NCBI RefSeq assembly: GCF_013778455.1
Contig: NZ_JACEHE010000009.1
Coordinates: 186,001 to 250,000, forward strand
Length of the DNA stretch: 64,000 bases
Direction of reading: 5' to 3'
Origin: Streptomyces himalayensis subsp. himalayensis
Lineage (GTDB): Bacteria; Actinomycetota; Actinomycetes; Streptomycetales; Streptomycetaceae
Made by a program: the position numbers and the translations under genes. Positions 25,739-34,106 of this stretch are shown piece after piece. Each line of letters begins with the position of its first letter. Position 1 is the first letter of the stretch. The notes below the pieces were generated by a model that did not search any database, was not told where the DNA came from, and saw only the letters and a program-made list of their open reading frames with translations.

Positions 25739-26097
25739 CCGCCGCTGCCGAATCCGCCGCTGGAGCCGATGCTCCAGCGTCTGCGGTACTGGGTCGTGCT
25801 GCGCTTGTTCGGCGTGCGGCCGAGTTCGTAGGGCATGAGGCGCCCGCGGTCCGTGGGCACCTCGTCCGGCTCGCGCACCTCCCAGAGGTCGAGCGGGCCC
25901 TCGTCGGCAGTCACGCGCGGGCTCTCGGCGCCTGCGTACCCGCCGCTGACTGCCCGTCGCCGGTTTCTGACGCTCATCCGCACCACCCAGACCAGCGCCG
26001 CGGCGGCGAAGAGTCCGGTCACGAGGGGCGCGACCCTGACGGCCATCGACGGACGGAGGGGCAAGTTGTCCACGTTTGTTACTTTCATGCCCACCAT
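25720..26097 (-). CDS. DUF6479 family membrane protein, copy 1
   Basis: The 125-residue protein has one N-terminal transmembrane segment ('VAPLVTGLFAAAALVWVV', about residues 22-39) followed by a basic stop 'RNRRR'. The charged tail has the family hallmarks 'EVREPDEVPTDRGRLMPYEL' and a Gly/Ser-rich end. DUF6479 is a small Streptomyces family of unknown function. ATG 26097 or 26088 could be the start. A second family member lies 205 nt upstream in the same orientation. Confidence 0.75.
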   Translation of the reverse strand: MVGMKVTNVDNLPLRPSMAVRVAPLVTGLFAAAALVWVVRMSVRNRRRAVSGGYAGAESPRVTADEGPLDLWEVREPDEVPTDRGRLMPYELGRTPNKRSTTQYRRRWSIGSSGGFGSGGIGRTG

Positions 26098-26302
26098 GTA
26101 CCCGGCCCTTCCGTCGCCACTCAGACAACGTCTCGCATCCGTTCCAGCACTGGCTGTATCCGCACATCCGCTGTATGCACCGGCGCGGCGATCCAGGTGG
26201 GCAGAGGGCGCCCCGGTCAGTCGCCCTCGAGGCGCCGCCAGGCACGCACCTCCGCGCGGTCAAGGCTTGCTGCCCACGGTCACCACCTCTTGCTGCCGGC
26301 GG

Positions 26303-26674
26303 TCACTTCTTGCTGCCGTGCCCGCCGCTGCCGAAGGCACCGCTGGAACCACTGCTCCATCGCCTACGCCGCTGGTCCCCGCCGCGCTTGCCGCCCACAT
26401 TGCCGAAGCTGGGGAACTCGTGCGGCGTGAGGCGCGTGTCTCCCCTGGGTACCTCGTCGCGCTCCCGGCTCTCGGAAACCTCGCGAACGGGCCCCGACGC
26501 GGGAGGACGCGGCTGCTCCTCGGGGCGCGGCGGGGCGGATTCCCGGTTCCGCACCCTGATGCCGAGCCAGACGGCCGCGATCAGGACGCCGACGATGACC
26601 AGCCCCATCAGGAACGGCGCGATGCCGCTCAGCAGGGAATTCGTGTCCGCAGCTGCCATGGTCTGTGCTGTCAT
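26303..26674 (-). CDS. DUF6479 family membrane protein, copy 2
   Basis: The 123-residue protein has a transmembrane segment ('IAPFLMGLVIVGVLIAAVWL', about 17-36). Its tail carries the same hallmarks as its neighbour: 'RDEVPRGDTRLTPHEFPSF' and a GSSGAFGSGG-type end. ATG 26674 (MTAQTMAAADTN) fits the family length; upstream codons are Arg/Gly/Pro filler. The tandem pair looks like an old local duplication. Function unknown. Confidence 0.8.
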   Translation of the reverse strand: MTAQTMAAADTNSLLSGIAPFLMGLVIVGVLIAAVWLGIRVRNRESAPPRPEEQPRPPASGPVREVSESRERDEVPRGDTRLTPHEFPSFGNVGGKRGGDQRRRRWSSGSSGAFGSGGHGSKK

Positions 26675-26898
26675 GGGCCCCCGGGTACCCAGCGCGACAG
26701 CGGACTCACTCCCCGCTCGACGCGAGCCCGGACTCTGCGGGCACGGAGTGAAGGGCACGTCCCTGCTCTCGCGACCCCCGCATTCGGGAGAGAGGGCAGC
26801 AGCATCCCCGCGCGCAGCGAGGCCGCCGCGGGGCGGTGGCATCAGGTTGCTGCCTCCCCGCCCGGCACCGCGTCAAGGTGCCGGTGCCGCTCCGCGGA

Positions 26899-27666
26899 CT
26901 ACTCCCCGCGGTACGGCAGCGTCGTCCCCGGCAGTTCGTACTCCTCACGGCGGCCGCACATCCCGTAGCCGCCGTGCCGGGTGGGGCTGGCGTCGTACGC
27001 GTCGGCGTCGGTCAGGTAGGCGGGGTCGCCCGACTCCAGGGCGTCGAGCTGGGCGCCGGTGCGCTCGGCGGCGGCCAGGGCGCCGGCCCGCCACAGCTCG
27101 CGCCAGGCGGGCACCTTGGCACGTACGAGCCGGGCCGCGGCCTGCTGGAACTCCAGGTACGGGCCGTTGTCGCCCTTCTCGAGGGCCTCGCGCAGCACGA
27201 GATAGCCCTCGACGGCCAGGTCCCGGCGCCGCCGGGCGGCCTCCTCCGCCTCGGGACCGGTCTTCGCGGGCAGCGCCGCTGCGGCCGCGTACCGCTCGGG
27301 GTCGGCGAGCACCTCGGGCGGGAACGTGAAGACGGCGTCACCGGCCTCCGGCAGGCCGCTGTTCTGCATCAGCACGGTGATCCGCAGCCCGCCGCCCTGC
27401 ACCATGCGGTGCACGGTGCCGGGCGTAAACCACGCGACGGAGCCGGGCTCCAGCGGGGTCTCCCGGTATCCGGCCGGGCTGAGCGTCTGGACCGCTCCCC
27501 TGCCGCCCGTGACGACGTACGCCTCGCTGCACACGAGGTGCAGATGCGGGCTGCCGCCGCAGACGCCGTCCGCGGCCTCCCAGTCGTACGCGCTCAGGTG
27601 CGACAGCCCCACGGCTCCCGGCAACGGGTGCGGAAGCACGGGGCTCACCGGGTGCTGGTTCACCAT
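26899..27666 (-). CDS. cupin domain protein
   Basis: The 255-residue protein has a cupin core near residues 40-110: 'HLHLVCSEAYVVTGGRGAVQ' supplies two His and one Glu metal ligands and 'FTPGTVHRM' the second motif. The C-terminal half is alpha-helical and charged. It may be a sugar isomerase or sensor; the context (Gfo/Idh oxidoreductase, PmoA-like protein) points to carbohydrate catabolism. Its start overlaps the upstream gene's stop by 7 nt, so it belongs to the same operon. Confidence 0.8.
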   Translation of the reverse strand: MVNQHPVSPVLPHPLPGAVGLSHLSAYDWEAADGVCGGSPHLHLVCSEAYVVTGGRGAVQTLSPAGYRETPLEPGSVAWFTPGTVHRMVQGGGLRITVLMQNSGLPEAGDAVFTFPPEVLADPERYAAAAALPAKTGPEAEEAARRRRDLAVEGYLVLREALEKGDNGPYLEFQQAAARLVRAKVPAWRELWRAGALAAAERTGAQLDALESGDPAYLTDADAYDASPTRHGGYGMCGRREEYELPGTTLPYRGE

Positions 27667-28607
27667 GGCAGGGCCTCCAGATGTGCGGCGACCCGGTCCC
27701 GGTCCCAGGCGCCGTCCGCTACGACCACGCGGTAGCGGTAGGCGAAGGACTCGCCGGGCGGGAGCGCGAACTCCTCGAAGAACGCCCAGGAGAACGCGAC
27801 CGTCGGGATGGGTTCCGAGCGTACGAACCAGTGTGACGCGTGGATCGCGGTGGAAGCGTCGAGGTTCTCCGGCGCATGGGCGAAGACGAGGGTCGAATGG
27901 GCGTCCACGTCGTCGCGCTCGGCGGTGAAGGCGAGCCAGGGGGCCTGGGTGCCCATCAGCTTGCCCGCGTCCGCGCCCTCGGCGCCCTCGGCGCGGTCCG
28001 GGCCTTCGGGGCCGAAGACTGCGCCGCCGGTGAAGTCGCGGGGTCCGCGCCACTGCAGTCCCGTGTAGCCGGCCATCTCGCGGCCCGCGGTGGTCGGGGA
28101 GCCGAAGTGCAGCGGTTCGTCGCGGAGGTTGGTGAGCTTGATCGTCCAGTCGAGAACCCAGGCGCCCGCCTCCTCGTCGACCGAGTGGACGAGGATGCCG
28201 CGCTGCTCCCGGGCCCACTCCTGACCGCCGTACGCGACCCAGGTGAGGTCCTCGGCGAGGGAGAAGCGGTCGTCCTCCACCGCGAGGACGGGGAAGCCGT
28301 CGTGGCGCATCGAGCCGACCCGCTCGGGCAGTTCCTCGTAGCCCTCGCCGGGGATGTAGCTGTTGCCGCCCCAGAAGTTCTGCCCCGACAGATGGCTGGC
28401 GGTCATCTGGAGGCCCTTGTGCCAGCGGTGGTCGCTCGGCCGGTAGCCGGTGACCTGGTGGCCGGCGAGGGTGCGCAGCGGGTGGACGTACGGCTTGCGG
28501 GACTCGAAGGCGACCGGGTCCGGCCGGTACACGTACCGCAGCAGCTCGACCCCGCCCGCCTGGACAGAGAGGTGCTCGCCGTGGGTGTGGATGAGCTTGA
28601 TCGTCAT
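27660..28607 (-). CDS. PmoA-like (DUF6807) protein
   Basis: The 315-residue protein matches the family annotated as 'methane oxygenase PmoA', a name based on weak similarity. Visible segments are 'KPYVHPLRTLAGHQVTGYRP', 'DHRWHKGLQMTASHLSG' and 'NFWGGNSYIPG'. The family is soluble and linked to sugar-catabolic Gfo/Idh operons, probably a carbohydrate-active or sugar-binding protein. It is translationally coupled on both sides: ATGA overlap with the oxidoreductase upstream and a 7-nt overlap with the cupin gene downstream. Confidence 0.8.
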   Translation of the reverse strand: MTIKLIHTHGEHLSVQAGGVELLRYVYRPDPVAFESRKPYVHPLRTLAGHQVTGYRPSDHRWHKGLQMTASHLSGQNFWGGNSYIPGEGYEELPERVGSMRHDGFPVLAVEDDRFSLAEDLTWVAYGGQEWAREQRGILVHSVDEEAGAWVLDWTIKLTNLRDEPLHFGSPTTAGREMAGYTGLQWRGPRDFTGGAVFGPEGPDRAEGAEGADAGKLMGTQAPWLAFTAERDDVDAHSTLVFAHAPENLDASTAIHASHWFVRSEPIPTVAFSWAFFEEFALPPGESFAYRYRVVVADGAWDRDRVAAHLEALPW

Positions 28608-29713
28608 CGCGCGGGGCTCCAGTCGGGGTGGTCGCCGTGCATGGCCGTGTAGTACGGGTCGCCGGGGACGATCTCGCCCGCGTGGACCGGTGACCCCGTG
28701 AAGGCCGCCTTGTAGAGGGCGGCCGCGAATTCGAGCGTGCCGCGGGCGTCTGCTCCGCTGCCCGGAGGCCGTACACCCGCTTCGTAGGCGTCGAGGACGG
28801 CGCCGAGCTGCGCGGTGTGGGAGCTCGGTACGTCGGTCGCGGGCGTGTGCCAGGAGGCGGTGCGCTGAGCGGGGATATGCGGGGCGGCCGTGTAGACCCA
28901 GTCGGCGTTGCTGTGGCCGTACAGATGCGTGAGCTCGACCGTGGCGTTGGCGCAGTCGATGCGGATGCGGCTCACTTCCTGCGGGGACACGACGCTGTTG
29001 ACGACGGTGGCGAGGGCCCCGCTCGCGAAGCGCACCAGGGCCGTCGAGACATCTTCGCTCTCGGTGTCGTGGACCAGCCGGGACGCCATGGCGCGTACCT
29101 CGGTCCACTCGCCGAGCAGATGCAGCAGCAGGTCGTACTGGTGGATGCCGTGGCCCATGGTGGGCCCGCCGCCCTCGGTGGCCCAGCGGCCGCGCCACGG
29201 CACCGCGTAGTAGACGCTGTCGCGGTGCCAGGTGGTCTGGCAGTGCGCGACCAGCGGGTCGCCGAGCTCGCCGCTGGTGATCAGGTCGCGGGCGTGCACG
29301 GCGCCGGAGCCGTAGCGGTGCTGGAAGACCACCGAGGCGTACGCCCCCGAGGCCTGCTCGGCCTGGGCGATGTCGTCGTACTCGGCGAGGGAGAGGCACA
29401 ACGGCTTCTCGCACAGCACCCAGGCCCCCGACTTCAGCGCCGCCACCGTCTGCTCGCGATGCAGGGACGGCGGGGTTCCGATCAGTACGAGGTCGGGGCG
29501 CTCGGCGTCCAGCATCCCGCCGAGATCCGTGTATCCGGCCACCTCACCCCCCGCGAGACCGCGGAAGGCCTCAAGCCGGTCCGGGTCGATGTCGACGGCG
29601 GCGACCAGCTCGGTCCGGTCGGCGTGTGCCCGCAACGCTGTCAGATGACTGCCGCTGACGATGCCTCCGGTACCGACGACGGCGACACGGAGGCGACGGG
29701 GCTGGGCGGACAT
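28604..29713 (-). CDS. Gfo/Idh/MocA family oxidoreductase
   Basis: The 369-residue NAD(P)-dependent enzyme has the Rossmann motif 'VAVVGTGGIVSGSHLTAL' at residues 10-27 and the catalytic 'EKPLCLSLAEYD', whose Lys is the family marker. 'GPTMGHGIHQYDLLLHL' holds the His pair typical of sugar or inositol dehydrogenases. ATG 29713 (MSAQPRRLRVAVVG) is chosen over 29779. It leads a three-gene operon (oxidoreductase, PmoA-like, cupin). A LacI-type operator lies about 36-47 nt upstream. Confidence 0.9.
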   Translation of the reverse strand: MSAQPRRLRVAVVGTGGIVSGSHLTALRAHADRTELVAAVDIDPDRLEAFRGLAGGEVAGYTDLGGMLDAERPDLVLIGTPPSLHREQTVAALKSGAWVLCEKPLCLSLAEYDDIAQAEQASGAYASVVFQHRYGSGAVHARDLITSGELGDPLVAHCQTTWHRDSVYYAVPWRGRWATEGGGPTMGHGIHQYDLLLHLLGEWTEVRAMASRLVHDTESEDVSTALVRFASGALATVVNSVVSPQEVSRIRIDCANATVELTHLYGHSNADWVYTAAPHIPAQRTASWHTPATDVPSSHTAQLGAVLDAYEAGVRPPGSGADARGTLEFAAALYKAAFTGSPVHAGEIVPGDPYYTAMHGDHPDWSPAR

Positions 29714-29748
29714 GGAGGGGGCTCCTCGAACGACTCGAATCGAATTAT

Positions 29749-29760
29749 GAAAGCGCTTGC
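29749..29760. promoter_or_regulatory. LacI-family operator
   Basis: GAAAGCGCTTGC contains the perfect palindrome AAGCGCTT (29751-29758) with the central CG typical of LacI-family sites. It lies in the promoter of the Gfo/Idh-PmoA-cupin operon, beside a decayed LacI gene. Confidence 0.6.
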
Positions 29761-29914
29761 TACGGAGGACCTTAGGCATCGCGTGAATCCACGGACAAGA
29801 CCCGCGCAGCGATCAAGGAAGAAACAGCTCTTCACTACGGCTCTGCAATACGGCTCTTCGCTACGGCTCTTCATCGACGCTGCCGGTCACGGATGCCCGT
29901 CTCGGGTCGTACTG

Positions 29915-29995
29915 GTGACGACTCGAGAGGTCGCACAGGCGGCGGGGGTTTCCCCGCACACAGTGTCGCCCGCCGGATACCCGACGGGGCGGTGA
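29915..29995 (+). pseudogene. LacI-family regulator remnant
   Basis: From a GTG at 29915 the frame reads 'TTREVAQAAGVSPHTVS', the canonical DNA-binding helix-turn-helix of LacI repressors. It then breaks off into PAGYPTGR and a stop at 29995. Nothing of the ligand-binding domain remains. It is divergent from the sugar operon, where its cognate regulator should be. The rest of 29714-30128 holds no other gene. Confidence 0.7.
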
Positions 29996-30128
29996 CTTCT
30001 GACACACCCGGCGGGCAGGATTCTTCAGCCCACACATCTCTCGACGCGGCACACGCGACCACGGCACAGTGATCTACGCACCGCCCCGGGAGAGCACGCC
30101 GCCCGTCCCCGACAGCCGAGGAGCCACC

Positions 30129-31472
30129 GTGACCAGCTGGGTCGGCCGTACCGCCGCCGAGATCGCCGCTGCCGTACGCGAGAAGCGGGTCACTCCGCGA
30201 GATGTGGTCGCGGAACATCTCGCGCGGATCGAGCAGGTCGACGGACGGATCGGTGCGTTCCGCCACGTGCGCGCCAAGGAGGCGCTCGAGGAGGCCGACG
30301 AGGTGGGGGCGCGCCCCGATCTGACAGAGCTCCCCCTCGCGGGCGTGCCCGTGGCCGTGAAGGACAACCTTCCGGTACGCGGCGAGGCGACCCGCAACGG
30401 CACGGCCGCCACCGACGACACCCCGGCCGCGAACGACCATCCCACCGTGGCACGGCTCCGCGCGGCCGGCGCCGTGGTCGTGGGTCTGACGAACGTGCCG
30501 GAGCTGTGTGTCTTCGGCACCACCGAGGGTGTGCACGGCACGGCACGCAATCCGTGGGACCCCACGCGCACGGCGGGCGGATCGTCGGGCGGCTCCGCGG
30601 CCGCCGTCGCCGCGGGCATGGTGCCGCTCGGCCTCGGCAACGACGGCATGGGTTCGCTGCGCATCCCGGCCGCCAACTGCGGCCTGGTCGGGCTGAAGCC
30701 GGGTCCTATGACGGTCCCGGCGGGCATCGGCAACGGTGACTGGTTCGGAATGTCCGAAAACGGCCCCTTGGCGACCACGGTGGAGGACGCACGACTCCTG
30801 CTTTCCGTACTCGCGGGTGCCGATCTGACACCCGGTTCCGGACAGTTCCCTCGGAAGATCGCCGTGTCCGTGCGCAGCCCGCTGGCCGGCGTGCCCGTCA
30901 CCCGCGCGTACGCGGCCGCCGCGCGGGAGGCGGCCGCGGTGCTGTCTGACGCGGGCCACCGGATTCGGCGCGCCGACCCGCCGTACCCCTGGTGGCTGGC
31001 CACGACCTCGCTCGCGCACTGGACCGCGGGCACCGCCGTGGACGCCCAGGACCTCGACCCGCGGAAGCTGACCCGGCGGACGCGTGTCCATGCGGCGGTC
31101 GGACGCCGCTGCCTGGGCGCGGTGCTGCAGGGCGACCGCCGGGAGCAGCTGCGCCGGCTCATGGAGCCATTCTTCGAGGAGCACGACGTGCTGCTCACTC
31201 CCGCGCTCGCCCGGCGCGGCCCGGCAGCCGCGCCCTGGCACGAGCGCGGCTGGCTGAGGAACGTGATCGCCAACACCCGGTACTCACCGCTGACTCCGCC
31301 ATGGAACCTGACCGGTTGGCCCGCGATGTCCATCCCGTTCGGGACGCTTCCGTCGGGTGCCGCCTGCGCCGTGCAGCTGGTGGGACCGCCCGGATACGAG
31401 CAGGACCTGCTGGATCTGGCCGGGCAGCTGGAGGAGCTGCGTCCGTGGCGGCGCACGGCACCGACGGCATGA
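30129..31472 (+). CDS. amidase signature family enzyme
   Basis: The 447-residue amidohydrolase has the Ser-cisSer-Lys triad context: Lys in 'GVPVAVKDNLPVRGEA', cis-Ser in 'GGSSGGSAAAVAAG' and nucleophile Ser in 'GNDGMGSLRIPAANCG'. Such enzymes hydrolyse amides or nitrile-derived amides. The substrate is not predictable. GAGGAG upstream fits GTG 30129 (VTSWVGRTAAEIAAAV); ATG 30069 is less likely. The stop codon is the start of a 29-bp tandem array. Confidence 0.88.
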   Translation: MTSWVGRTAAEIAAAVREKRVTPRDVVAEHLARIEQVDGRIGAFRHVRAKEALEEADEVGARPDLTELPLAGVPVAVKDNLPVRGEATRNGTAATDDTPAANDHPTVARLRAAGAVVVGLTNVPELCVFGTTEGVHGTARNPWDPTRTAGGSSGGSAAAVAAGMVPLGLGNDGMGSLRIPAANCGLVGLKPGPMTVPAGIGNGDWFGMSENGPLATTVEDARLLLSVLAGADLTPGSGQFPRKIAVSVRSPLAGVPVTRAYAAAAREAAAVLSDAGHRIRRADPPYPWWLATTSLAHWTAGTAVDAQDLDPRKLTRRTRVHAAVGRRCLGAVLQGDRREQLRRLMEPFFEEHDVLLTPALARRGPAAAPWHERGWLRNVIANTRYSPLTPPWNLTGWPAMSIPFGTLPSGAACAVQLVGPPGYEQDLLDLAGQLEELRPWRRTAPTA

Positions 31473-31673
31473 TCGTTACGCGGGCGGCGCCGTGGGCGTG
31501 ATCGTTACGCGGGCGACGCCGTGGGCGTGATCGTTACGCGGGCGGCGCCGTCGGCGTGATCGTTGCACGCCCGGCACCGCCGGTGCGATCGTTACGTGCA
31601 CGGCGCCGCCGGCGTGATCTCTGCGCACGTGGCGACGTCGGCGTGTTCATTACGTGCGCACGGCACGACGGCT
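31471..31673. repeat. seven tandem copies of a 29-bp repeat
   Basis: Units start at 31471, 31500, 31529, 31558, 31587, 31616 and 31645, exactly 29 bp apart. The core is GATCGTTACGCGGGCGGCGC. The first three are nearly identical and later ones decay. There are no spacers, so it is not CRISPR. The first unit overlaps the amidase stop codon, and the array ends 50 bp before the stop of the convergent acetyltransferase gene. Confidence 0.92.
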
Positions 31674-31723
31674 GCATGGCCACTGCACGCCGTACGCGTG
31701 CGCCGTACGCGCTCGTCCAGGCC

Positions 31724-32266
31724 TTACAGCGCCCGATACATGATGTGCAGGCCCACCAGGCCATGCCGCGCGTGCTCGTACGCCTCGGGAACCGTGCCCA
31801 GGATCGTGAAGCCGAGCGAGGTCCACAGCCGGACCGCCGGGTTGGTCTCCACGACGGCGTTGAACACCATGCCGCGGTACCCGTCGGCCTTCGCTTGCTC
31901 CAGGACGTGCTCGGCGAGTAGCCGTCCGATGCCCCGGCCGGCGTGTTCGGGATCGACCATGAAGCCCGCGTTGGCGATATGGGCGGCCGGGCCACCGGCA
32001 CCGTAGTTGGGGCCGACAGACGCGGTGGCGACGATGACGCCGTCCTCGTCCTCCACGACGTGAACGCGCTTGCCCGCACCCATCCACAGGGCGCGGGCCT
32101 TCTCCTCGGGGGTGTCGGGGGCCCAGGCGTACGTCTCCCGGGCCTCGACGATCTTCCGCCAGAACGGCCAGATCTGCGACCAGTCGGCGTCCTCGCCGTC
32201 CTGGTGGCGCCGACCGTTCCCGTCGTGCGAGCCGTTTCCTCCGGTCCCTGCGTCTCTGATCAGCAT
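31724..32266 (-). CDS. GNAT family N-acetyltransferase
   Basis: The 180-residue protein has a complete GNAT fold: 'FMVDPEHAGRGIGRLLAEHV' is the acetyl-CoA pyrophosphate-binding motif A and 'YRGMVFNAVVETNPAVRLW' motif B. The extended C-terminus 'ARHGLVGLHIMYRAL' is typical of this subgroup. The acceptor is unknown. ATG 32266 (MLIRDAGTGG) is the plausible start; the N-terminal 27 residues are a charged, Gly/His-rich segment. It converges on the amidase gene. Confidence 0.85.
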   Translation of the reverse strand: MLIRDAGTGGNGSHDGNGRRHQDGEDADWSQIWPFWRKIVEARETYAWAPDTPEEKARALWMGAGKRVHVVEDEDGVIVATASVGPNYGAGGPAAHIANAGFMVDPEHAGRGIGRLLAEHVLEQAKADGYRGMVFNAVVETNPAVRLWTSLGFTILGTVPEAYEHARHGLVGLHIMYRAL

Positions 32267-32355
32267 GGTTTCGAGTCTGGCACGTCCATGCTGGTCAGCG
32301 GGTGCGGGGACCGGTCCGGCGGCGATGCGGCGCGATCGTTGAGCGCGGATGACGC

Positions 32356-32529
32356 TCAGTCGACGCTGGGCAGGATGTGGGGCTCTGCGAGGTCGTCCTC
32401 GTAGCCCGCAAGCCGGATCGGGGCCGACCTGGCCCACACGTCGAGGCTGCCGAGTTGTTCGGTTCGGCGGGCGGTGCGCTCCGTACGTTCCTTCGGGCGC
32501 TTGTCGCTCTTCGACTTCTCTGGTGTCAC
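32356..32529 (-). CDS. small conserved Streptomyces protein, 57 aa
   Basis: The 57-residue product begins VTPEKSKSDKRPKERTERTA and ends 'LGSLDVWARSAPIRLAGYED' plus an acidic tail. I recognise this as a small protein common in Streptomyces, without known function. GTG 32529 has AAGGAG six nt upstream, a strong ribosome site. The frame is open upstream to 32814 but that part is repeat-like and discarded. It is strongly basic at the N-terminus and acidic at the C-terminus. Confidence 0.7.
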   Translation of the reverse strand: MTPEKSKSDKRPKERTERTARRTEQLGSLDVWARSAPIRLAGYEDDLAEPHILPSVD

Positions 32530-33487
32530 CGCGCACTCCTTCTGTGTCGGGTAACCCCCGGACATACCGCCAAGGCCCGCCGCTGCCGGGCGCCGGCTCT
32601 GTCCGATGGGACTGCAATTTCTGGGCAGTTCGGACGCGGTGGCGCCAGTTCGTGGGTGGGAATGGGCCGTGGTGACCGGCTTGTCCCGGGACGGACCATG
32701 GGTGTTGGTGGGACCCAGTGGGAGGTCCGTCCCGTCCAGGGTAACCAAATGAGCGGGTCCCCGCTCGATGGGGCTGAAAACAGGCGCGACTGTTTCCGGT
32801 TGCCTGGACTTCATTCAGCCATGTTCTGATTCTCACCCAACTGCTTCGGCCGCGCGGTGCCGAATCGTCAACGCCGGGTCGCCGCGCGGCATTCAAGAGG
32901 CACCAAATCAGCCCTCCGCGCCGGCGTCGTACGTGGCGCCGAACAGCACGGTAGGACAGCGGGCTGCGGCTTCAAGGCGACGCCCGACAAGGCGAGTTGG
33001 GCACCGGCACACGCATCTGGCAGCGGCGCATGCGCACCCTTCTCGGCGAGGACGACGAGTCCTCGACGGCGGCCTCCTGACGTCGCACGAGCACCGGTCG
33101 AAGACGTCAACCGGATCACCCAATGGGGTGAACGAGGCGATCGCCCCACACACGAGTGAAGCCGCACACGGCGTGATCAACCGCACACCTGCGAAGGCCC
33201 GATCCGCTTGCTGGTCGAGATGCCGGGAAAAGCCGCACCGGATCACTCGCGAGCCATGCCCCAGTCCCATGCCCATGCCCATGCCCATGCCCAGGCCCAT
33301 GCCCATGCCCATGCCGATATCAGCATGCCCATGCAGAAGATTGCCAGCCATGCCCATGCAGACAGATAGCAGCCATACCCATGCAGACAGTGGGGAAGCA
33401 CCGTTAAGGCGCCGTTGGCTGCCTCGACAGACGACCGTGCTGTGCTGGCCCGTACCGGCGGTCGGGAACCCGTGGGAGGAGTCGCGC
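32530..33487. other. 958-bp interval without a convincing gene
   Basis: Frames here show poor codon bias, and the sequence is less GC-rich than its neighbours. It contains a hexanucleotide repeat near 33266-33330. A 24-bp direct repeat (CAGCCATRCCCATGCAGACAG) occurs at about 33346 and 33370. A short frame ending near 33080 ('RIWQRRMRTLLGEDDESSTA') has no recognisable match and could be a gene remnant. Confidence 0.6.
33266..33330. repeat. CCCATG hexanucleotide repeat
   Basis: About nine units of CCCATG follow one another, one altered to CCCAGG, then a decayed tail. It would read as alternating Met-Gly on the minus strand. It lies about 160 bp before the HD-domain gene. Confidence 0.85.
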
Positions 33488-34057
33488 ATGGAGCGGATGA
33501 AGAGCACGGAGGACATCGAACTGCGCAGTGTCGAGGAGCTGATGGAGCTCCTGTACGCCTGCCGTGGCGCATGGGACACGCCGGACCGCACCGGCGATCC
33601 GGTGGATCTCCACGACCATGCGCTGCAGACCGCCGCGCTGCTGCGCCGCTCCCACCCCAGCGACAAGGAGCTCCAGGTGGCGGGCCTGGTGCACGACATC
33701 GGGTATCTGCTGCCTCCGGGCGACGAGGCCCGACATGCGGATCATGCGGCGCATGCGATACGGCCGCTGCTCGGGCACCGCGTGGCGCGCCTCGTCCGGC
33801 TCCATGTGCCGGCCAAGCGCTATCTGGCGGCGACGGACCCGTGGTACGGACTGTCGCCGCAGAGCACTTTCACGCTGCAGTTGCAGGGCGGGGCGATGAC
33901 TCCCGCCGAGGCGAGGGCGTTCGAGTGCGACCCGATGGCGGAGGACGCGGTCACGCTGCGGCAGGCGGACGACGCCGCGAAGGTTCCCGGCGTCAACGCC
34001 GGGATCATGGAGGACTGGCGTCCCGTCCTGGAACTGGTGACGGCGGCCCAGCGGTGA
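33488..34057 (+). CDS. HD-domain protein, PhnZ-like di-iron oxygenase family
   Basis: The 189-residue protein has the ligand set of HD-domain mixed-valence di-iron oxygenases such as PhnZ: His in 'DLHDHALQTAALL', His-Asp in 'LVHDIGYLLPPG', His in 'ARHADHAAHAI', His in 'VRLHVPAKRYLAATDPWY' and Asp in 'RQADDAAKVPG'. The 'FTLQLQGGAMTPAEARAFE' segment is also typical of PhnZ/TmpB relatives. PhnZ cleaves C-P bonds of hydroxyphosphonates. No phosphonate gene is nearby, so the substrate is open. GGAGGAG precedes ATG 33488. Confidence 0.8.
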   Translation: MERMKSTEDIELRSVEELMELLYACRGAWDTPDRTGDPVDLHDHALQTAALLRRSHPSDKELQVAGLVHDIGYLLPPGDEARHADHAAHAIRPLLGHRVARLVRLHVPAKRYLAATDPWYGLSPQSTFTLQLQGGAMTPAEARAFECDPMAEDAVTLRQADDAAKVPGVNAGIMEDWRPVLELVTAAQR

Positions 34058-34060
34058 CGA

Positions 34061-34075
34061 GGCGGCGGAGCCGCC
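34061..34075. terminator. short hairpin between convergent genes
   Basis: GGCGGC and GCCGCC (34061-34066, 34070-34075) flank a 3-nt loop just after the HD-domain gene stop and before the SDR stop. A six-pair GC stem, so weak evidence. Confidence 0.4.
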
Positions 34076-34106
34076 GATCAGCGCGCGCGGACGCCAGCCG
34101 CCGGCG

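Noticed and set aside
31471..31673. Possible CRISPR array
   Set aside because: Units abut directly with a constant 29-bp period, no unique spacers, and there are no cas genes.
32857..33167. Opposed 99-100 residue frames before the HD-domain gene
   Set aside because: Neither shows a domain, ribosome site or codon bias.
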